The translations under genes were made by a program, and so were the position numbers. The notes beneath the pieces are model-generated. The model did no database searches, was not told where the DNA came from, and worked only from the letters and a program-made list of their open reading frames with translations. This document shows positions 29,296 through 37,830 of a DNA stretch of 64,000 bases, in pieces. Within the stretch, counting starts at the first letter, position 1. Every line of letters starts with the position of its first letter. The stretch is from the NCBI GenBank assembly GCA_016219185.1, contig JACRBZ010000001.1, forward strand, positions 62,001 through 126,000. The letters are read 5' to 3'. This DNA is from Deltaproteobacteria bacterium (GTDB taxonomy: Bacteria; Desulfobacterota; Desulfobacteria; Desulfobacterales; Desulfatirhabdiaceae).

Positions 29296-31884
29296 TCACC
29301 CTTTGGGTTCCAGGCTGTAGTTTCCTTGCAGAAAACATTCCGCCAGGTGATTGACGCTTGATTCAGTCGTCATCAGCATATCCATCTGCCGCGTGAAAAG
29401 CAGCAGACGGCCGATATAATCCAGTTTTTCTTCAATAACCGCGGGCTGCTCTTTGGCAAATCTTGCCGTTACCCTGTCCCCCTGCGATTCGACCAGAAAT
29501 CCCAGCGCCCCCAGTATTTTTTCAATGGCCCGCACGCGCCGATTCTTGCGGACATCATCCGCAGCACCTCCTTTGAACTGGAAGTTAATGTAATTTTTTG
29601 TCGGCGTCTGACCGCAGTAAGTATCCAGGATACTGTAATGATATCCAACGCGAGAGCTGAAGTTAAGGTATTTATCCGAAATAATGGCATAGCTTTTATC
29701 TCCGAACCGTTCGGTATTCCGGTTCGGGGGGGCGAGCATCTGCTGGCTCATTACGGAAAAAAGCCCCTTCAGCTCAATGGGCCGGGGTTCCATTGCCTTC
29801 AGATCTTTTCGAAGCATTCCCCTAAGCAGGGCGTTAAAGGGAACCGAGGTGATTTGATCCACGGTAACAGTTGACGACTGAAATGCATCCTCGGACATAC
29901 CATTTCCCAGATCGATGATGTAAAGATCCAGCGGAAGACGGGCCTTCAGACGAACGGACATGCTGCCGCGATCCGAGGCCATATCGCTGATTTGAAATAC
30001 CTCACCATAAGATTTTTCATGGATATACCGCATGATATCATGAATGGTTTTACAGTTGTCTGGAATAAACTGGGCTGATTTTGGATCGACCAGATTGAGC
30101 GGGAGAATCAGATCAGCTCGCTTTCGCAGTAGATTATACACCGGCGTATCCTGCATAAACCATTTTTTTTCAATTCTCATTTCAAGAAGTTTGTCCACTT
30201 TTCCCTGGTAAACCCTACCGGAATAGGCATCCACGGTAATTATTTCACCGTGCTCAATGGAGGTAGTTGCTGTTTTAGTGTTTAAGAGCGCCGGGACCTT
30301 GAATTCCCTGGCAAGAGATGCCATATGTCCCGTAATACTCCCAAAATCGGTCACAAGGGCTTGCGCTTTTTGCATCACCAGAACGTACTGGGGATATGAG
30401 TAGGAAGCAATCAATATCCCGCCTTCCGGAAACGCCATCAGGTCAGCTTCTGAGCGAACATGGTATGCCGGGCCATAACCCACTCCCGGGCTGGCGACAC
30501 TCCCGCCTTCCAGAATTACGGTATGTCCTGGCAAGAGTTCGGAAGATGTCAAGCACCCTTCCGCATTGATCTGATTTTTTCTCAATGGCCGTGTTTGAAG
30601 TATCCGAATCCGTCCATCTGCATTTATCGCCCATTCGATATCCTGTGGGCACTGAAAATGGGTTTCAAGCCGGAGGGCATAAGACGCCAAAAGGCTGGCC
30701 TGTTCCCGGGTAAGACAGGGCTGATTCTGGAGATCCACATCGACAGGCTCCTCAACAAGATATCCCTTCTTTCCTGAAACCAATTTAACGGATTTGCAGG
30801 ATGTCTTCATTTCCAGGATTTGAGGCGGATCACACTTTGAAAGCGTATATGAATCCGGTGTGATAATACCATCCACCACATAAGGTCCCAATCCCCAGAC
30901 AGCCTGAATGATGATGTTGTCTTCATGAGTGAAGGGATGGCTGCTGTACATGACGCCACTGACGTTTGCGGGCACCATCTCCAGGCATGCCACGCTCATG
31001 GCGGCATCTTCAAACGGAATCCCCATGTGCTGGCGATATGAAATGGCTCTTGCGGTAAACAGGCTTGCGATGACGCGTTTGTATTCCTGAATAATGTTTT
31101 CTTGAGGTACATTCAGGACAGAAAGATATTGGCCGGCAAAAGACATTTGGCTGTCCTCCCCAATCGCACTGCTTCGCAAGGCCACAAAGAAAGGCTTCGG
31201 AATGGAATCGAATACCAGATGATAGGCGTTCAGAATCGCAGATTCGATCTCTTCGGGAAGCTCTGCCTGAGTCAGCAGTTGCTGGATGCTTTCGCTGACA
31301 CTGACGATGGTTTCCGGAGCGATGATATCCAGTTCCATTTTTCGCTTTCGAATTTCCTCAACCAGCCCCTTGGACTGGATAAACCCTTCAAAAGCCGTTG
31401 TGGTTATCGCAAAACCCCTGGGAATGGGCAGATGAACATGGTTCATGATTTCTCCCAGGTTGGCACTTTTGCCCCCAACAGATTCCGTCATTTTCTTTGT
31501 GATTTGGTCATACGGTAAAATGTATTCGGATGTTTTCTGCGCGGGTTGAATGTCCTGTTCCTGCTGGATGATATGATGAATCTGATCCAGGACTTCAGAC
31601 AGCGTGGGAAACGATCTGCCGGAGAGGCTTTCAAAGCTGCGGATCATTCTTCCGGCATGAAATAGAGCGCGCAGAGTCTGAGATCGGACAAACGACATTC
31701 CAAATACGGTTTCACCACGTAGTTTCTCCTCAATTTCCGAAATGATTTTTAACAACTCTGAATTCGAGTCCAGCAGAATCTTAAAATTGACATACTTGGT
31801 GCGAAAAATGGCCTGAATGTCGTCCCGTGAAAGTTTTGCTTTTCGTTTTGGTTGAAACAACGATTTGATTCTGCCAATCAGCAT
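29296..31884 (-). CDS. PEP/pyruvate-binding domain protein with mobile His domain, lacking the PEP barrel
   Basis: An 862-residue protein. Residues 1 to about 115 are unassigned. About 125-430 is a PPDK_N/PEP-synthase ATP-grasp domain (GGKSANLGEI, PFFVALRSSAIGEDSQMSFAGQY). About 465-570 is the swivelling phosphohistidine domain, with the catalytic His in GSITGHMASLAREFKVPAL. The C-terminal PEP-binding TIM barrel of PpsA/PPDK is absent; instead there is an unassigned region of about 290 residues. It should transfer phosphate from ATP to His, with an unknown acceptor. The ATG has AAAGAGG upstream. A sigma-54-like promoter and TTGCGCAA palindromes lie before it. Confidence 0.8.
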   Translation of the reverse strand: MLIGRIKSLFQPKRKAKLSRDDIQAIFRTKYVNFKILLDSNSELLKIISEIEEKLRGETVFGMSFVRSQTLRALFHAGRMIRSFESLSGRSFPTLSEVLDQIHHIIQQEQDIQPAQKTSEYILPYDQITKKMTESVGGKSANLGEIMNHVHLPIPRGFAITTTAFEGFIQSKGLVEEIRKRKMELDIIAPETIVSVSESIQQLLTQAELPEEIESAILNAYHLVFDSIPKPFFVALRSSAIGEDSQMSFAGQYLSVLNVPQENIIQEYKRVIASLFTARAISYRQHMGIPFEDAAMSVACLEMVPANVSGVMYSSHPFTHEDNIIIQAVWGLGPYVVDGIITPDSYTLSKCDPPQILEMKTSCKSVKLVSGKKGYLVEEPVDVDLQNQPCLTREQASLLASYALRLETHFQCPQDIEWAINADGRIRILQTRPLRKNQINAEGCLTSSELLPGHTVILEGGSVASPGVGYGPAYHVRSEADLMAFPEGGILIASYSYPQYVLVMQKAQALVTDFGSITGHMASLAREFKVPALLNTKTATTSIEHGEIITVDAYSGRVYQGKVDKLLEMRIEKKWFMQDTPVYNLLRKRADLILPLNLVDPKSAQFIPDNCKTIHDIMRYIHEKSYGEVFQISDMASDRGSMSVRLKARLPLDLYIIDLGNGMSEDAFQSSTVTVDQITSVPFNALLRGMLRKDLKAMEPRPIELKGLFSVMSQQMLAPPNRNTERFGDKSYAIISDKYLNFSSRVGYHYSILDTYCGQTPTKNYINFQFKGGAADDVRKNRRVRAIEKILGALGFLVESQGDRVTARFAKEQPAVIEEKLDYIGRLLLFTRQMDMLMTTESSVNHLAECFLQGNYSLEPKG

Positions 31885-31987
31885 GGTGCCTCTTTATCTA
31901 AGAAAAACAATTGAAGAAGTAATACAGGCAGCGCCTTTCCCTCTTATCAGAATTGAGTGAAATCCCGAAAGTAATGTATTGCTGATA

Positions 31988-32003
31988 AGCAATTATTCAG
32001 CCA
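31988..32003 (-). promoter_or_regulatory. Candidate sigma-54 promoter of the PEP/pyruvate-binding gene
   Basis: The minus strand reads TGGCTGAATAATTGCT. GG and GC are exactly 10 nt apart as required for -24/-12, but the AC following TGGC in the consensus is replaced by TG. It lies about 105 nt before the gene start at 31884. The nearby ATTGCT/AGCAAT inverted repeat (31978-31993) overlaps the -12 box. Confidence 0.5.
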
Positions 32004-32035
32004 GAGGCAAAAAATTCAACCGACATGTTTCCATA

Positions 32036-32043
32036 TTGCGCAA
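32036..32043. promoter_or_regulatory. TTGCGCAA palindrome (site 1)
   Basis: It lies within the 10-bp palindrome ATTGCGCAAT (32035-32044), about 35 bp upstream of the candidate -24 box of the PEP/pyruvate-binding gene. The core is the same as in the two other sites flanking the sigma-54 activator gene. Confidence 0.5.
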
Positions 32044-32143
32044 TTAACTCGTTACAATAACACATATTACTCACAATATCAGCAAATTAAGTAATATACT
32101 GAAAAGTATTAAAAGCCGTTGCCGACCGATTGTTCCAGCGCTA

Positions 32144-32166
32144 TCTTGCGATATTATTGCGCAAGA
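32144..32166. promoter_or_regulatory. TTGCGCAA-type inverted repeat (site 2)
   Basis: TCTTGCG (32144-32150) is inverted against CGCAAGA (32160-32166). TTGCGCAA itself is at 32157-32164. It sits just after the activator stop codon and about 140 bp upstream of the candidate sigma-54 promoter of the next gene, a usual enhancer distance. Confidence 0.5.
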
Positions 32167-32167
32167 A

Positions 32168-34663
32168 TCAGCTATAATTTGCGGGATAATACCGTGTTGC
32201 AGGACCATTTCCGGACTTAATTAAAAAACCTTTTTTAACCAGATCCTGTAGATCGTATTGGGCCGTACGGGTCGGCAGGTCCGCTCCGATCAATTGTTGG
32301 TATTCCTGGCGGGTAATCCCGCCTTTTTGAAGAATCGCGGGGAAGGCTTTTCGCTGTCTCTTGCTCAAGTCCGGAAGATCGGAATGGGACGATTCTCGTG
32401 AACGGCTGCGAACCTGGACTCTTGACGGAGAGGGTGGCGGCGGCTCCATCATGATAATCGGCAGTTCCTCGGAAGCCTCTTCGAGCCGAATATCCTCGGT
32501 TTGAATCACATCCGACTCCACCATGGCCACTGCCCGGGTAATGCAGTTTTTAAGCTCCCGGACATTGCCCGGCCAATTGTAATATTTAAGGCGTTCCAGG
32601 GCGCCCCGGCTCAACCCGATGCCCTCTTTATGCATTCTGCCTGAGGCTTCCTTAATGAAACAATCGACCAGGGCCGGGATATCCTCCTTGTGTTCCCGAA
32701 GAGGAGGCGTGGTGATTGAGATAACCTTCAGGCGATAATAGAGATCTTCCCGAAAAATACCGCGATCAATCAGAGATTTCAAATCTTCATTTGTAGCAGA
32801 TATCAGCCGCACATCAATATCGATTTCCGCATCTGCCCCCAAGGGCTTCACTTTTTGAGCTGAAAGCGTTCTGAGTAGCGCCTGCTGGACCTTCGGCGAG
32901 GCGTTACCGATTTCATCCAGGAAGAGCGTTCCTTTGTTGGCGGCAAGGAAAGCGCCCTTTCGATCTGTTTTGGCATCGGAAAAAGCACCGCTGACATGCC
33001 CGAATAGCGCGTCCAGAAGAAGATTCTCATCCAGTGCCCCACAATTAATGGTAATGAAAGGTTCGTTTCGCCTTGAACTGTTATGGTGTATGGCTTCCGA
33101 TGTCAATTGTTTTCCGGTTCCGGTTTCACCGGTGATTAACACATCCGCGGTAATGCTTGCCGCTTTCAGGATTTCGGATTTCAGCGATTCGAGCATGGGA
33201 CCGTATCCGACAAGATCATGGAATAACGCGGATGGGGAGGAAACGGCAGAAGGGGTTTCCTCATCCAGCCTGATCTTCTCACGTTGACCCGCAATCTGTA
33301 TATGTCTGTCCTTTCTCCTGATTTCCTCGAGTTGGTCGACCATCGTGGTAATCATGGTGTTGATCGCGTTTTTCAGCAGGGTAGTTTCCCGGTCTAAATC
33401 AGGAGTGTGGATTTCTTCAAGAGGCTTTAAGGGGTCTATTCCGGAAACCGATTTTGCCAGGTCCAGTATGGGGCGGGTAATTATGCGATTAACCATATAG
33501 ATGACAGTGGTGATGACAATGACGGTCAGGATCGTCAGGACAAACAACACGTCGTATTGACGTATCTGAGCAGCCAGTGTCAGCCGGGTTCTGTCCAGAT
33601 AAGCCAGTCCCAAAATCGTTTCCTTTCCGGACTGAGCATCGGACTGGAACCGTATGGGCGTATACGCCAGATAATAATTGTCAGTTTGGGATCGGGTCTG
33701 ATTTCCTTTTTCGTCAATAGTGATTGCCCCATGATTTCCGGCTTGAACGTCAACAACCATTTTCCAGAAGGATTCATGTTCCGGATCGGGCCGGAATGCC
33801 GTGTCCAAACCAGGTTTGCCAATGGTACCCGTCAAACCGGACCTGATTCTTGAGGTTGAAAGCACGTCGCCTTTTGCCTCGAGGCTTTCCGATTGAAACA
33901 GCATCCAGCCATGGCGATCGAAGATGTAGGCGTAACGGAGTTCGGGAGTACGGGGAAAGGCATGGAGGGGCGACTGAGAGGAATTGAACAGGGACAGAAT
34001 GTTTCTCAGGTAATGGACATCCAGACCCAGAATTAAAAATCCCTCAGTCTGACCGTCAGGATCCAGACAGGGAACAGCCATCCGCAGAACAACCGTGGTA
34101 AGTGCGTGTCCATTTTTATCCAGAGGCAGCGGATAGAACGTTTCTGCAATATCAGAGACATAAAACTGGCCGGGACTCAGAGATCGAATTTGCTCAAATA
34201 TAAACAAGGGATTGGGTTTGATCTCGGAGAGTTGATCCGGACGAAGCTCCAGGACAGACGGTCCGACATTCAAAAGAAAATATCGTCTGGTGATGTCAAC
34301 TCCGATATAGGCGAGTTCCCGATAGAAATCCCCCCCTGTCTGTTTATGAATAGCCAGAAACTTCTTCAAGTCGTCTTTGCTGGCAGGATGCTGGGATAGG
34401 GTTATTAGATCGATTCGGCATCTTTCCAGCACACTCTCGATTTCATGGCCCTGGGCAAGGCATTGCAAACGGGAGGAGCGTTCCAGAGCCATATTCAGAA
34501 ATCTGGAAGAAAACCAGTTGGAGACAAATCCGGTGACCAGAATAATGAAAATCACGGGGGGCAGGATGGCCGTAATCAGCTTTTTCCGAATGCTCCAGGT
34601 GGAAAATTTTTCTGAAAGCAGGTACGTCCTTGTGTTCAAAGACTCCCTGAAAATCAATCCCAT
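32168..34663 (-). CDS. Membrane-bound sigma-54 activator with Cache-like sensor and winged-helix-like tail
   Basis: 831 residues. TM1 is at about 27-50, followed by an extracytoplasmic region of about 320 residues resembling a double Cache sensor. TM2 (about 372-394) and HAMP follow. The AAA+ domain has Walker A GETGTGKQLTSEAI (near 510) and Walker B TLFLDEIGNA. The sigma-54 contact loop reads GAFSDA (near 558) instead of GAFTGA. In place of a Fis HTH the last 60 residues look like a winged helix (QRKAFPAILQKGGITRQEYQ). It is a one-component receptor-activator, so signal and DNA contact lie in one chain. The ATG has GAGGGGGG upstream. Flanking TTGCGCAA palindromes are candidate operators. Confidence 0.85.
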   Translation of the reverse strand: MGLIFRESLNTRTYLLSEKFSTWSIRKKLITAILPPVIFIILVTGFVSNWFSSRFLNMALERSSRLQCLAQGHEIESVLERCRIDLITLSQHPASKDDLKKFLAIHKQTGGDFYRELAYIGVDITRRYFLLNVGPSVLELRPDQLSEIKPNPLFIFEQIRSLSPGQFYVSDIAETFYPLPLDKNGHALTTVVLRMAVPCLDPDGQTEGFLILGLDVHYLRNILSLFNSSQSPLHAFPRTPELRYAYIFDRHGWMLFQSESLEAKGDVLSTSRIRSGLTGTIGKPGLDTAFRPDPEHESFWKMVVDVQAGNHGAITIDEKGNQTRSQTDNYYLAYTPIRFQSDAQSGKETILGLAYLDRTRLTLAAQIRQYDVLFVLTILTVIVITTVIYMVNRIITRPILDLAKSVSGIDPLKPLEEIHTPDLDRETTLLKNAINTMITTMVDQLEEIRRKDRHIQIAGQREKIRLDEETPSAVSSPSALFHDLVGYGPMLESLKSEILKAASITADVLITGETGTGKQLTSEAIHHNSSRRNEPFITINCGALDENLLLDALFGHVSGAFSDAKTDRKGAFLAANKGTLFLDEIGNASPKVQQALLRTLSAQKVKPLGADAEIDIDVRLISATNEDLKSLIDRGIFREDLYYRLKVISITTPPLREHKEDIPALVDCFIKEASGRMHKEGIGLSRGALERLKYYNWPGNVRELKNCITRAVAMVESDVIQTEDIRLEEASEELPIIMMEPPPPSPSRVQVRSRSRESSHSDLPDLSKRQRKAFPAILQKGGITRQEYQQLIGADLPTRTAQYDLQDLVKKGFLIKSGNGPATRYYPANYS

Positions 34664-34716
34664 CGGCCCCCCTCATTTTAGCGCGAAACAGTCATATCGG
34701 TATCGAAAAAACCGTT

Positions 34717-34730
34717 ATCTTGCGCAAGAT
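34717..34730. promoter_or_regulatory. ATCTTGCGCAAGAT palindrome (site 3)
   Basis: A perfect 14-bp palindrome whose core TTGCGCAA (34720-34727) and outer TCTTGCG arms match site 2. It lies about 155 bp upstream of the -24 box of the usp operon, a typical place for a sigma-54 enhancer. It is also about 55 bp upstream of the activator's own start codon, so autoregulation is possible. Confidence 0.6.
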
Positions 34731-34879
34731 GTTAGAGAAATATCGCGCAAAAAACAAGCGCTATTTTGAATAGCCAGAATAGCGTCGTCACGATTAAATA
34801 ATAATTAGAATTATAACATACCATATTAATATAATAATCGACATATTTTGGGACTGCTTGCAGGATAACTATTGTATTG

Positions 34880-34895
34880 TGGTACGGATGTTGCT
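34880..34895 (+). promoter_or_regulatory. Sigma-54 promoter of the usp-TSUP operon
   Basis: TGGTACGGATGTTGCT matches the -24/-12 consensus TGGYACR-N4-TTGCW at every defined position, with GG and GC 10 nt apart. The expected start of transcription is near 34906, about 80 nt before the usp ATG. The divergent gene encodes a sigma-54 activator. Confidence 0.85.
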
Positions 34896-34986
34896 TTTAA
34901 CCCAGTCAAAACAAATCACGCAATTCGGAAAATGAGTCGAAGAAAATCGAAAGTTTGCATTCAAACATTTTAAAGGGAGGTGAAGC

Positions 34987-35397
34987 ATGAAGATTTTAGT
35001 GGCTTTGGACAATTCTGATCCTGCATTTAAGGCATTGGAAAAAGCATTAGGTATGGCCAAGAAAGAAAAAGCCGACTTGACATTGATGACCGTGTATCCG
35101 GATTTTCCGGAAGATGAGGGGGGATTGAAGCAGGCAACCGCATCGCTGATGCAGGTGGCTGAAAAGACAATCGCCAAAGGAAAGTCGGAAGCCGAAAAGG
35201 CAGGCGTCGCCATTAAAACGGTGATCGAGGCAGGGTATTCTGCTGCGGAAAATATCGTTAAACACGCCGGCAAGAATAATATTGATATGATCGTTATGGG
35301 ACATAAGAGCAAAACCGGCATGGAAAGGCTTCTGATCGGAAGCGTGGCCGGAAAGGTCGTGACCTATGCACCATGTTCGGTTCTGGTCGTTCGGTAA
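34987..35397 (+). CDS. Universal stress protein UspA family
   Basis: A 136-residue single-domain Usp. The N-terminal ILVALDNSDPAFKALEKAL and the C-terminal IVMGHKSKTGMERLLIGSV-AGKVVTYAPCSVLVV are the family landmarks. The nucleotide-binding glycines (G-x-x-G type) look partly altered (GHKSKTG), so ATP binding is uncertain. It is the first gene of the sigma-54-driven operon, with AAAGGGAGG before the ATG. Confidence 0.92.
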   Translation: MKILVALDNSDPAFKALEKALGMAKKEKADLTLMTVYPDFPEDEGGLKQATASLMQVAEKTIAKGKSEAEKAGVAIKTVIEAGYSAAENIVKHAGKNNIDMIVMGHKSKTGMERLLIGSVAGKVVTYAPCSVLVVR

Positions 35398-35438
35398 GTT
35401 CAACCCATGATATTCAAAATTATTGGAGGATTACACCC

Positions 35439-35759
35439 ATGAGGAAGCATTTTAAAAAGATTTACAGGCGCATGACTTCGCTTGTTATAAGCGGAACCAG
35501 TTTGATTCTGTTGCTGCCGGCTCTGGTGATGGCTGCCGGAGGGGGTAAAATTGACATCATGGTCATCGTGGCCGACACACGCGGATTGCCGGTATTTGAG
35601 GCCTGGTGGGCCAATCTCTACAACGAAAGCCATCTCATTTTCACCGTGGTCACCGTCGTTATGATTCCGGTCATCGGTGTTGTTTTCGGAACGATTGCCG
35701 ATTTTTTTATGAAATTCCTGGGTCTGGACCTGGAGCACAGAGAACTGGCCGAACATTGA
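35439..35759 (+). CDS. Small membrane protein upstream of TSUP transporter
   Basis: About 106 residues with two hydrophobic segments: an N-terminal signal/TM (VISGTSLILLLPALVMAAGG) and a second TM (FTVVTVVMIPVIGVVFGTIA). A short hydrophilic loop separates them and there is a charged C terminus. I do not recognise the family. GGAGGA at 35425-35430 selects the ATG at 35439. Tight placement before the exporter suggests an accessory subunit. Confidence 0.72.
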   Translation: MRKHFKKIYRRMTSLVISGTSLILLLPALVMAAGGGKIDIMVIVADTRGLPVFEAWWANLYNESHLIFTVVTVVMIPVIGVVFGTIADFFMKFLGLDLEHRELAEH

Positions 35760-35792
35760 TCTTGCATTTTAATGGTTTAAGGAGGTTATAGC

Positions 35793-36848
35793 ATGGAATG
35801 GTTATATGTATTGATGCCCATAGCAGGCGTTAAGATATTCTGGCCGGGTCTGATCATTCTCGGTGTCGGCGTTGGCGTAATCGGCGGTTTTTTTGGCATG
35901 GGCGGGGCGTGGATGGTTACCCCCGGCCTGAATATTCTCGGATTTCCCATGGCTTTTGCCATCGGCACGGACATCGCTCACATGGCCGGAAAGTCTCTGA
36001 TTTCCACCATGAGACACGGCAAGTTCGGCAATGTCGATTACAAGCTCGGCTTTATCATGATCATAGGAACTGTCGGCGGGTTTGAAATCGGCGCTCAGAT
36101 GGTCATGTGGATGGAGCGTCTCGGCAATGTGGAGAAAGTGGTGCGATATATTTATCTGGTGCTGCTTGTCCTGATCGCATGGACGGTTTTTGCTGATGTG
36201 GCAAAGAAAATGAAGAAGGATAGGGATGCAGTCAAGGCCGGAAGAGAGGTCGACGCCCTGAGCACCGGTATTGAATGGCATAAGACTTTCCATAAATTGA
36301 AGATCCCGCCCATGGTGAATTTAAGTGTCGCGGGTATCTATTGTTCAGCCTGGTTGCCGATTGGCGTAAGTTTTATGACCGGCTGGCTGGCCGGGATTCT
36401 GGGAATTGGCGGCGGTCTGATCCGCATGCCGGCCCTGATCTATTTGCTCGGTTGCCCCACGCACGTTGCGGTGGGTACCGACCTTTTTGAGGTCATGATA
36501 TCAGGCCTTTACGGTGCCGCTTCATATACGTTCAAGGGAAGAACCGAACTTGTGGCGGCCATCATCATGCTGATGGGTGCGGCTATCGGCGCGCAGATCG
36601 GCTCCGTGGCCACCAAGTACATCAAAGGCTATGGCATACGTGTTGCCTTTGGTCTGGCTGTAGTCGGCTGCGCGCTTTCCATTCTTCTGAAGTTTATCGG
36701 CAAATGGTATCCGGATACTGCCACACTGATGGACAACTCGGCTACCGCGCTGATTCTGGGACTGGTTGCCGCCCTTTCACTGTATATCATTATGGCATTC
36801 ATTAAAGGTGCCAAGGCAGAGATCGCCGCGAAAAAGGCATTAGCTTGA
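35793..36848 (+). CDS. TSUP-family sulfite/organosulfur exporter (TauE/SafE)
   Basis: A 351-residue polytopic protein with about eight to nine TMs. The two TSUP half-repeats are clear: GVGVIGGFFGMGGAWMVTPG near the N terminus, and GILGIGGGLIRMPALIYLLG in the second half. Each is followed by an AxGTD motif (FAIGTDIAH, VAVGTDLFE). Characterised relatives move sulfite, sulfonates or thiosulfate. In a sulfate reducer a sulfur oxyanion is plausible, but the substrate is inference. The gene is preceded by GGAGG. Confidence 0.88.
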   Translation: MEWLYVLMPIAGVKIFWPGLIILGVGVGVIGGFFGMGGAWMVTPGLNILGFPMAFAIGTDIAHMAGKSLISTMRHGKFGNVDYKLGFIMIIGTVGGFEIGAQMVMWMERLGNVEKVVRYIYLVLLVLIAWTVFADVAKKMKKDRDAVKAGREVDALSTGIEWHKTFHKLKIPPMVNLSVAGIYCSAWLPIGVSFMTGWLAGILGIGGGLIRMPALIYLLGCPTHVAVGTDLFEVMISGLYGAASYTFKGRTELVAAIIMLMGAAIGAQIGSVATKYIKGYGIRVAFGLAVVGCALSILLKFIGKWYPDTATLMDNSATALILGLVAALSLYIIMAFIKGAKAEIAAKKALA

Positions 36849-36891
36849 ATTGCAGAAAATCAAATCTAAATACTATTCAAGGAGTCGATAT

Positions 36892-37503
36892 ATGATCAGA
36901 AAAATATTATGGACAATGATGACCGCAATCCTTTTGCCGATATTTCTTTTCGGGTGCACGGAGTTTGGCACGGTGGATCAGGGAAGGGCGATCGAATTTG
37001 ACAAGGAAAAGGGGCTTGTCACCATCATTCGGGATGTTAAGCACGATGCCAAGAACCCGGATTACAGCTTTCTGCCGCCGGTAACCTATATGAAGCCCGT
37101 CGATCTCCAGGAAATGGGCGCGGACCCCAAGGCCGGCCATCGCATGAAACTGGACACCAAGAAAAAGCAGATTGTCATCTTTGACAAGGCCGCCCAAAAT
37201 TTCAAGACCATTGACTATATCCCCGTTGACGAGCAGGAAAATATTGATCGAAAACACCCGCTGGTCTATGATAACGCAACTGAAAAGGCCAAGAAATTCC
37301 CGGTGGTAGACAAAGACAAGAAACAGATCACCATCTATTCAGCGCGCCAGAAGTTGCTCGTTACGATCAGCGTGCCGGCCGAGTATTTTGCACTGCCGGA
37401 TTATACCTGGGATTCCGGGGACGAGGTTCGGATTTATTATAAAGAACAGGGAAAGGCTTTACGGTTGATGAATATCAGCAAGACGGACATTTTCAAGAAA
37501 TAG
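36892..37503 (+). CDS. Periplasmic lipoprotein of the TSUP operon (DUF4881-like)
   Basis: 203 residues. The signal peptide ends with a lipobox-like LFGC, giving a lipid-anchored protein. The mature part is beta-rich with repeated Lys/Asp pairs and PDYTWDSGDEVRIYYKEQGK near the end. It resembles uncharacterised Desulfovibrio-type lipoproteins placed next to TSUP exporters (I believe the DUF4881 family, not certain). The ATG at 36892 has AAGGAG upstream. Confidence 0.72.
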   Translation: MIRKILWTMMTAILLPIFLFGCTEFGTVDQGRAIEFDKEKGLVTIIRDVKHDAKNPDYSFLPPVTYMKPVDLQEMGADPKAGHRMKLDTKKKQIVIFDKAAQNFKTIDYIPVDEQENIDRKHPLVYDNATEKAKKFPVVDKDKKQITIYSARQKLLVTISVPAEYFALPDYTWDSGDEVRIYYKEQGKALRLMNISKTDIFKK

Positions 37504-37515
37504 CATCATTTAAAA

Positions 37516-37540
37516 CCGGACGGGGCCGAGTCCCGTCCGG
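37516..37540 (+). terminator. Intercistronic hairpin in the TSUP operon
   Basis: CCGGACGGG (37516-37524) pairs with CCCGTCCGG (37532-37540), a 9-bp GC-rich stem with a 7-nt loop. The downstream AACAGTTTGTTT is only weakly T-rich. This may be a partial terminator or an mRNA-stabilising structure that lowers expression of the last two genes. Confidence 0.5.
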
Positions 37541-37566
37541 AACAGTTTGTTTGAAGGAGTCGTGAA

Positions 37567-37830
37567 ATGATAAATGTGTTCAACAGCGATGCCGAAACAG
37601 ATGCCACGGTACATAACGAATTGAACTTTAAACAGAAGCTCGTTGTCATCACCCTGGATGTGCTGCTTCTGGTTGAATTGTGCATTGCAATGTATTTTGC
37701 CAATCTGGCGCCGGAGGCTTTTACGCCAACCTTCGTAAAAACCTTCTTCAGCCTGCTTTTGCCGACCGTATTAACCGGGCTGTTTTTTCTGCGCCGGTTT
37801 AAGACCAAAGCTGTAAGCACTGCCTCATGA
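37567..37830 (+). CDS. Small two-TM membrane protein
   Basis: 87 residues with two hydrophobic helices (VVITLDVLLLVELCIAMYFA and FFSLLLPTVLTGLFFL) and a short basic tail. I do not recognise the family. Its stop overlaps the next start by 4 bp (ATGA). It has GAAGGAG before the ATG. It is probably a component of the exporter module. Confidence 0.68.
   Translation: MINVFNSDAETDATVHNELNFKQKLVVITLDVLLLVELCIAMYFANLAPEAFTPTFVKTFFSLLLPTVLTGLFFLRRFKTKAVSTAS

Larger units (their letters stand above)
34664..34986. other. Divergent regulatory region between the activator and usp genes
   Basis: 323 bp without a gene. Its central part (about 34790-34850) is strongly AT-rich. It contains the long TTGCGCAA palindrome (34717-34730), a half-site-like TCGCGCAA (34743-34750), an inverted repeat CGCTATT/AATAGCG (34759-34784), the sigma-54 promoter (34880-34895), and the usp ribosome-binding site GGGAGG. 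Confidence 0.6.
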
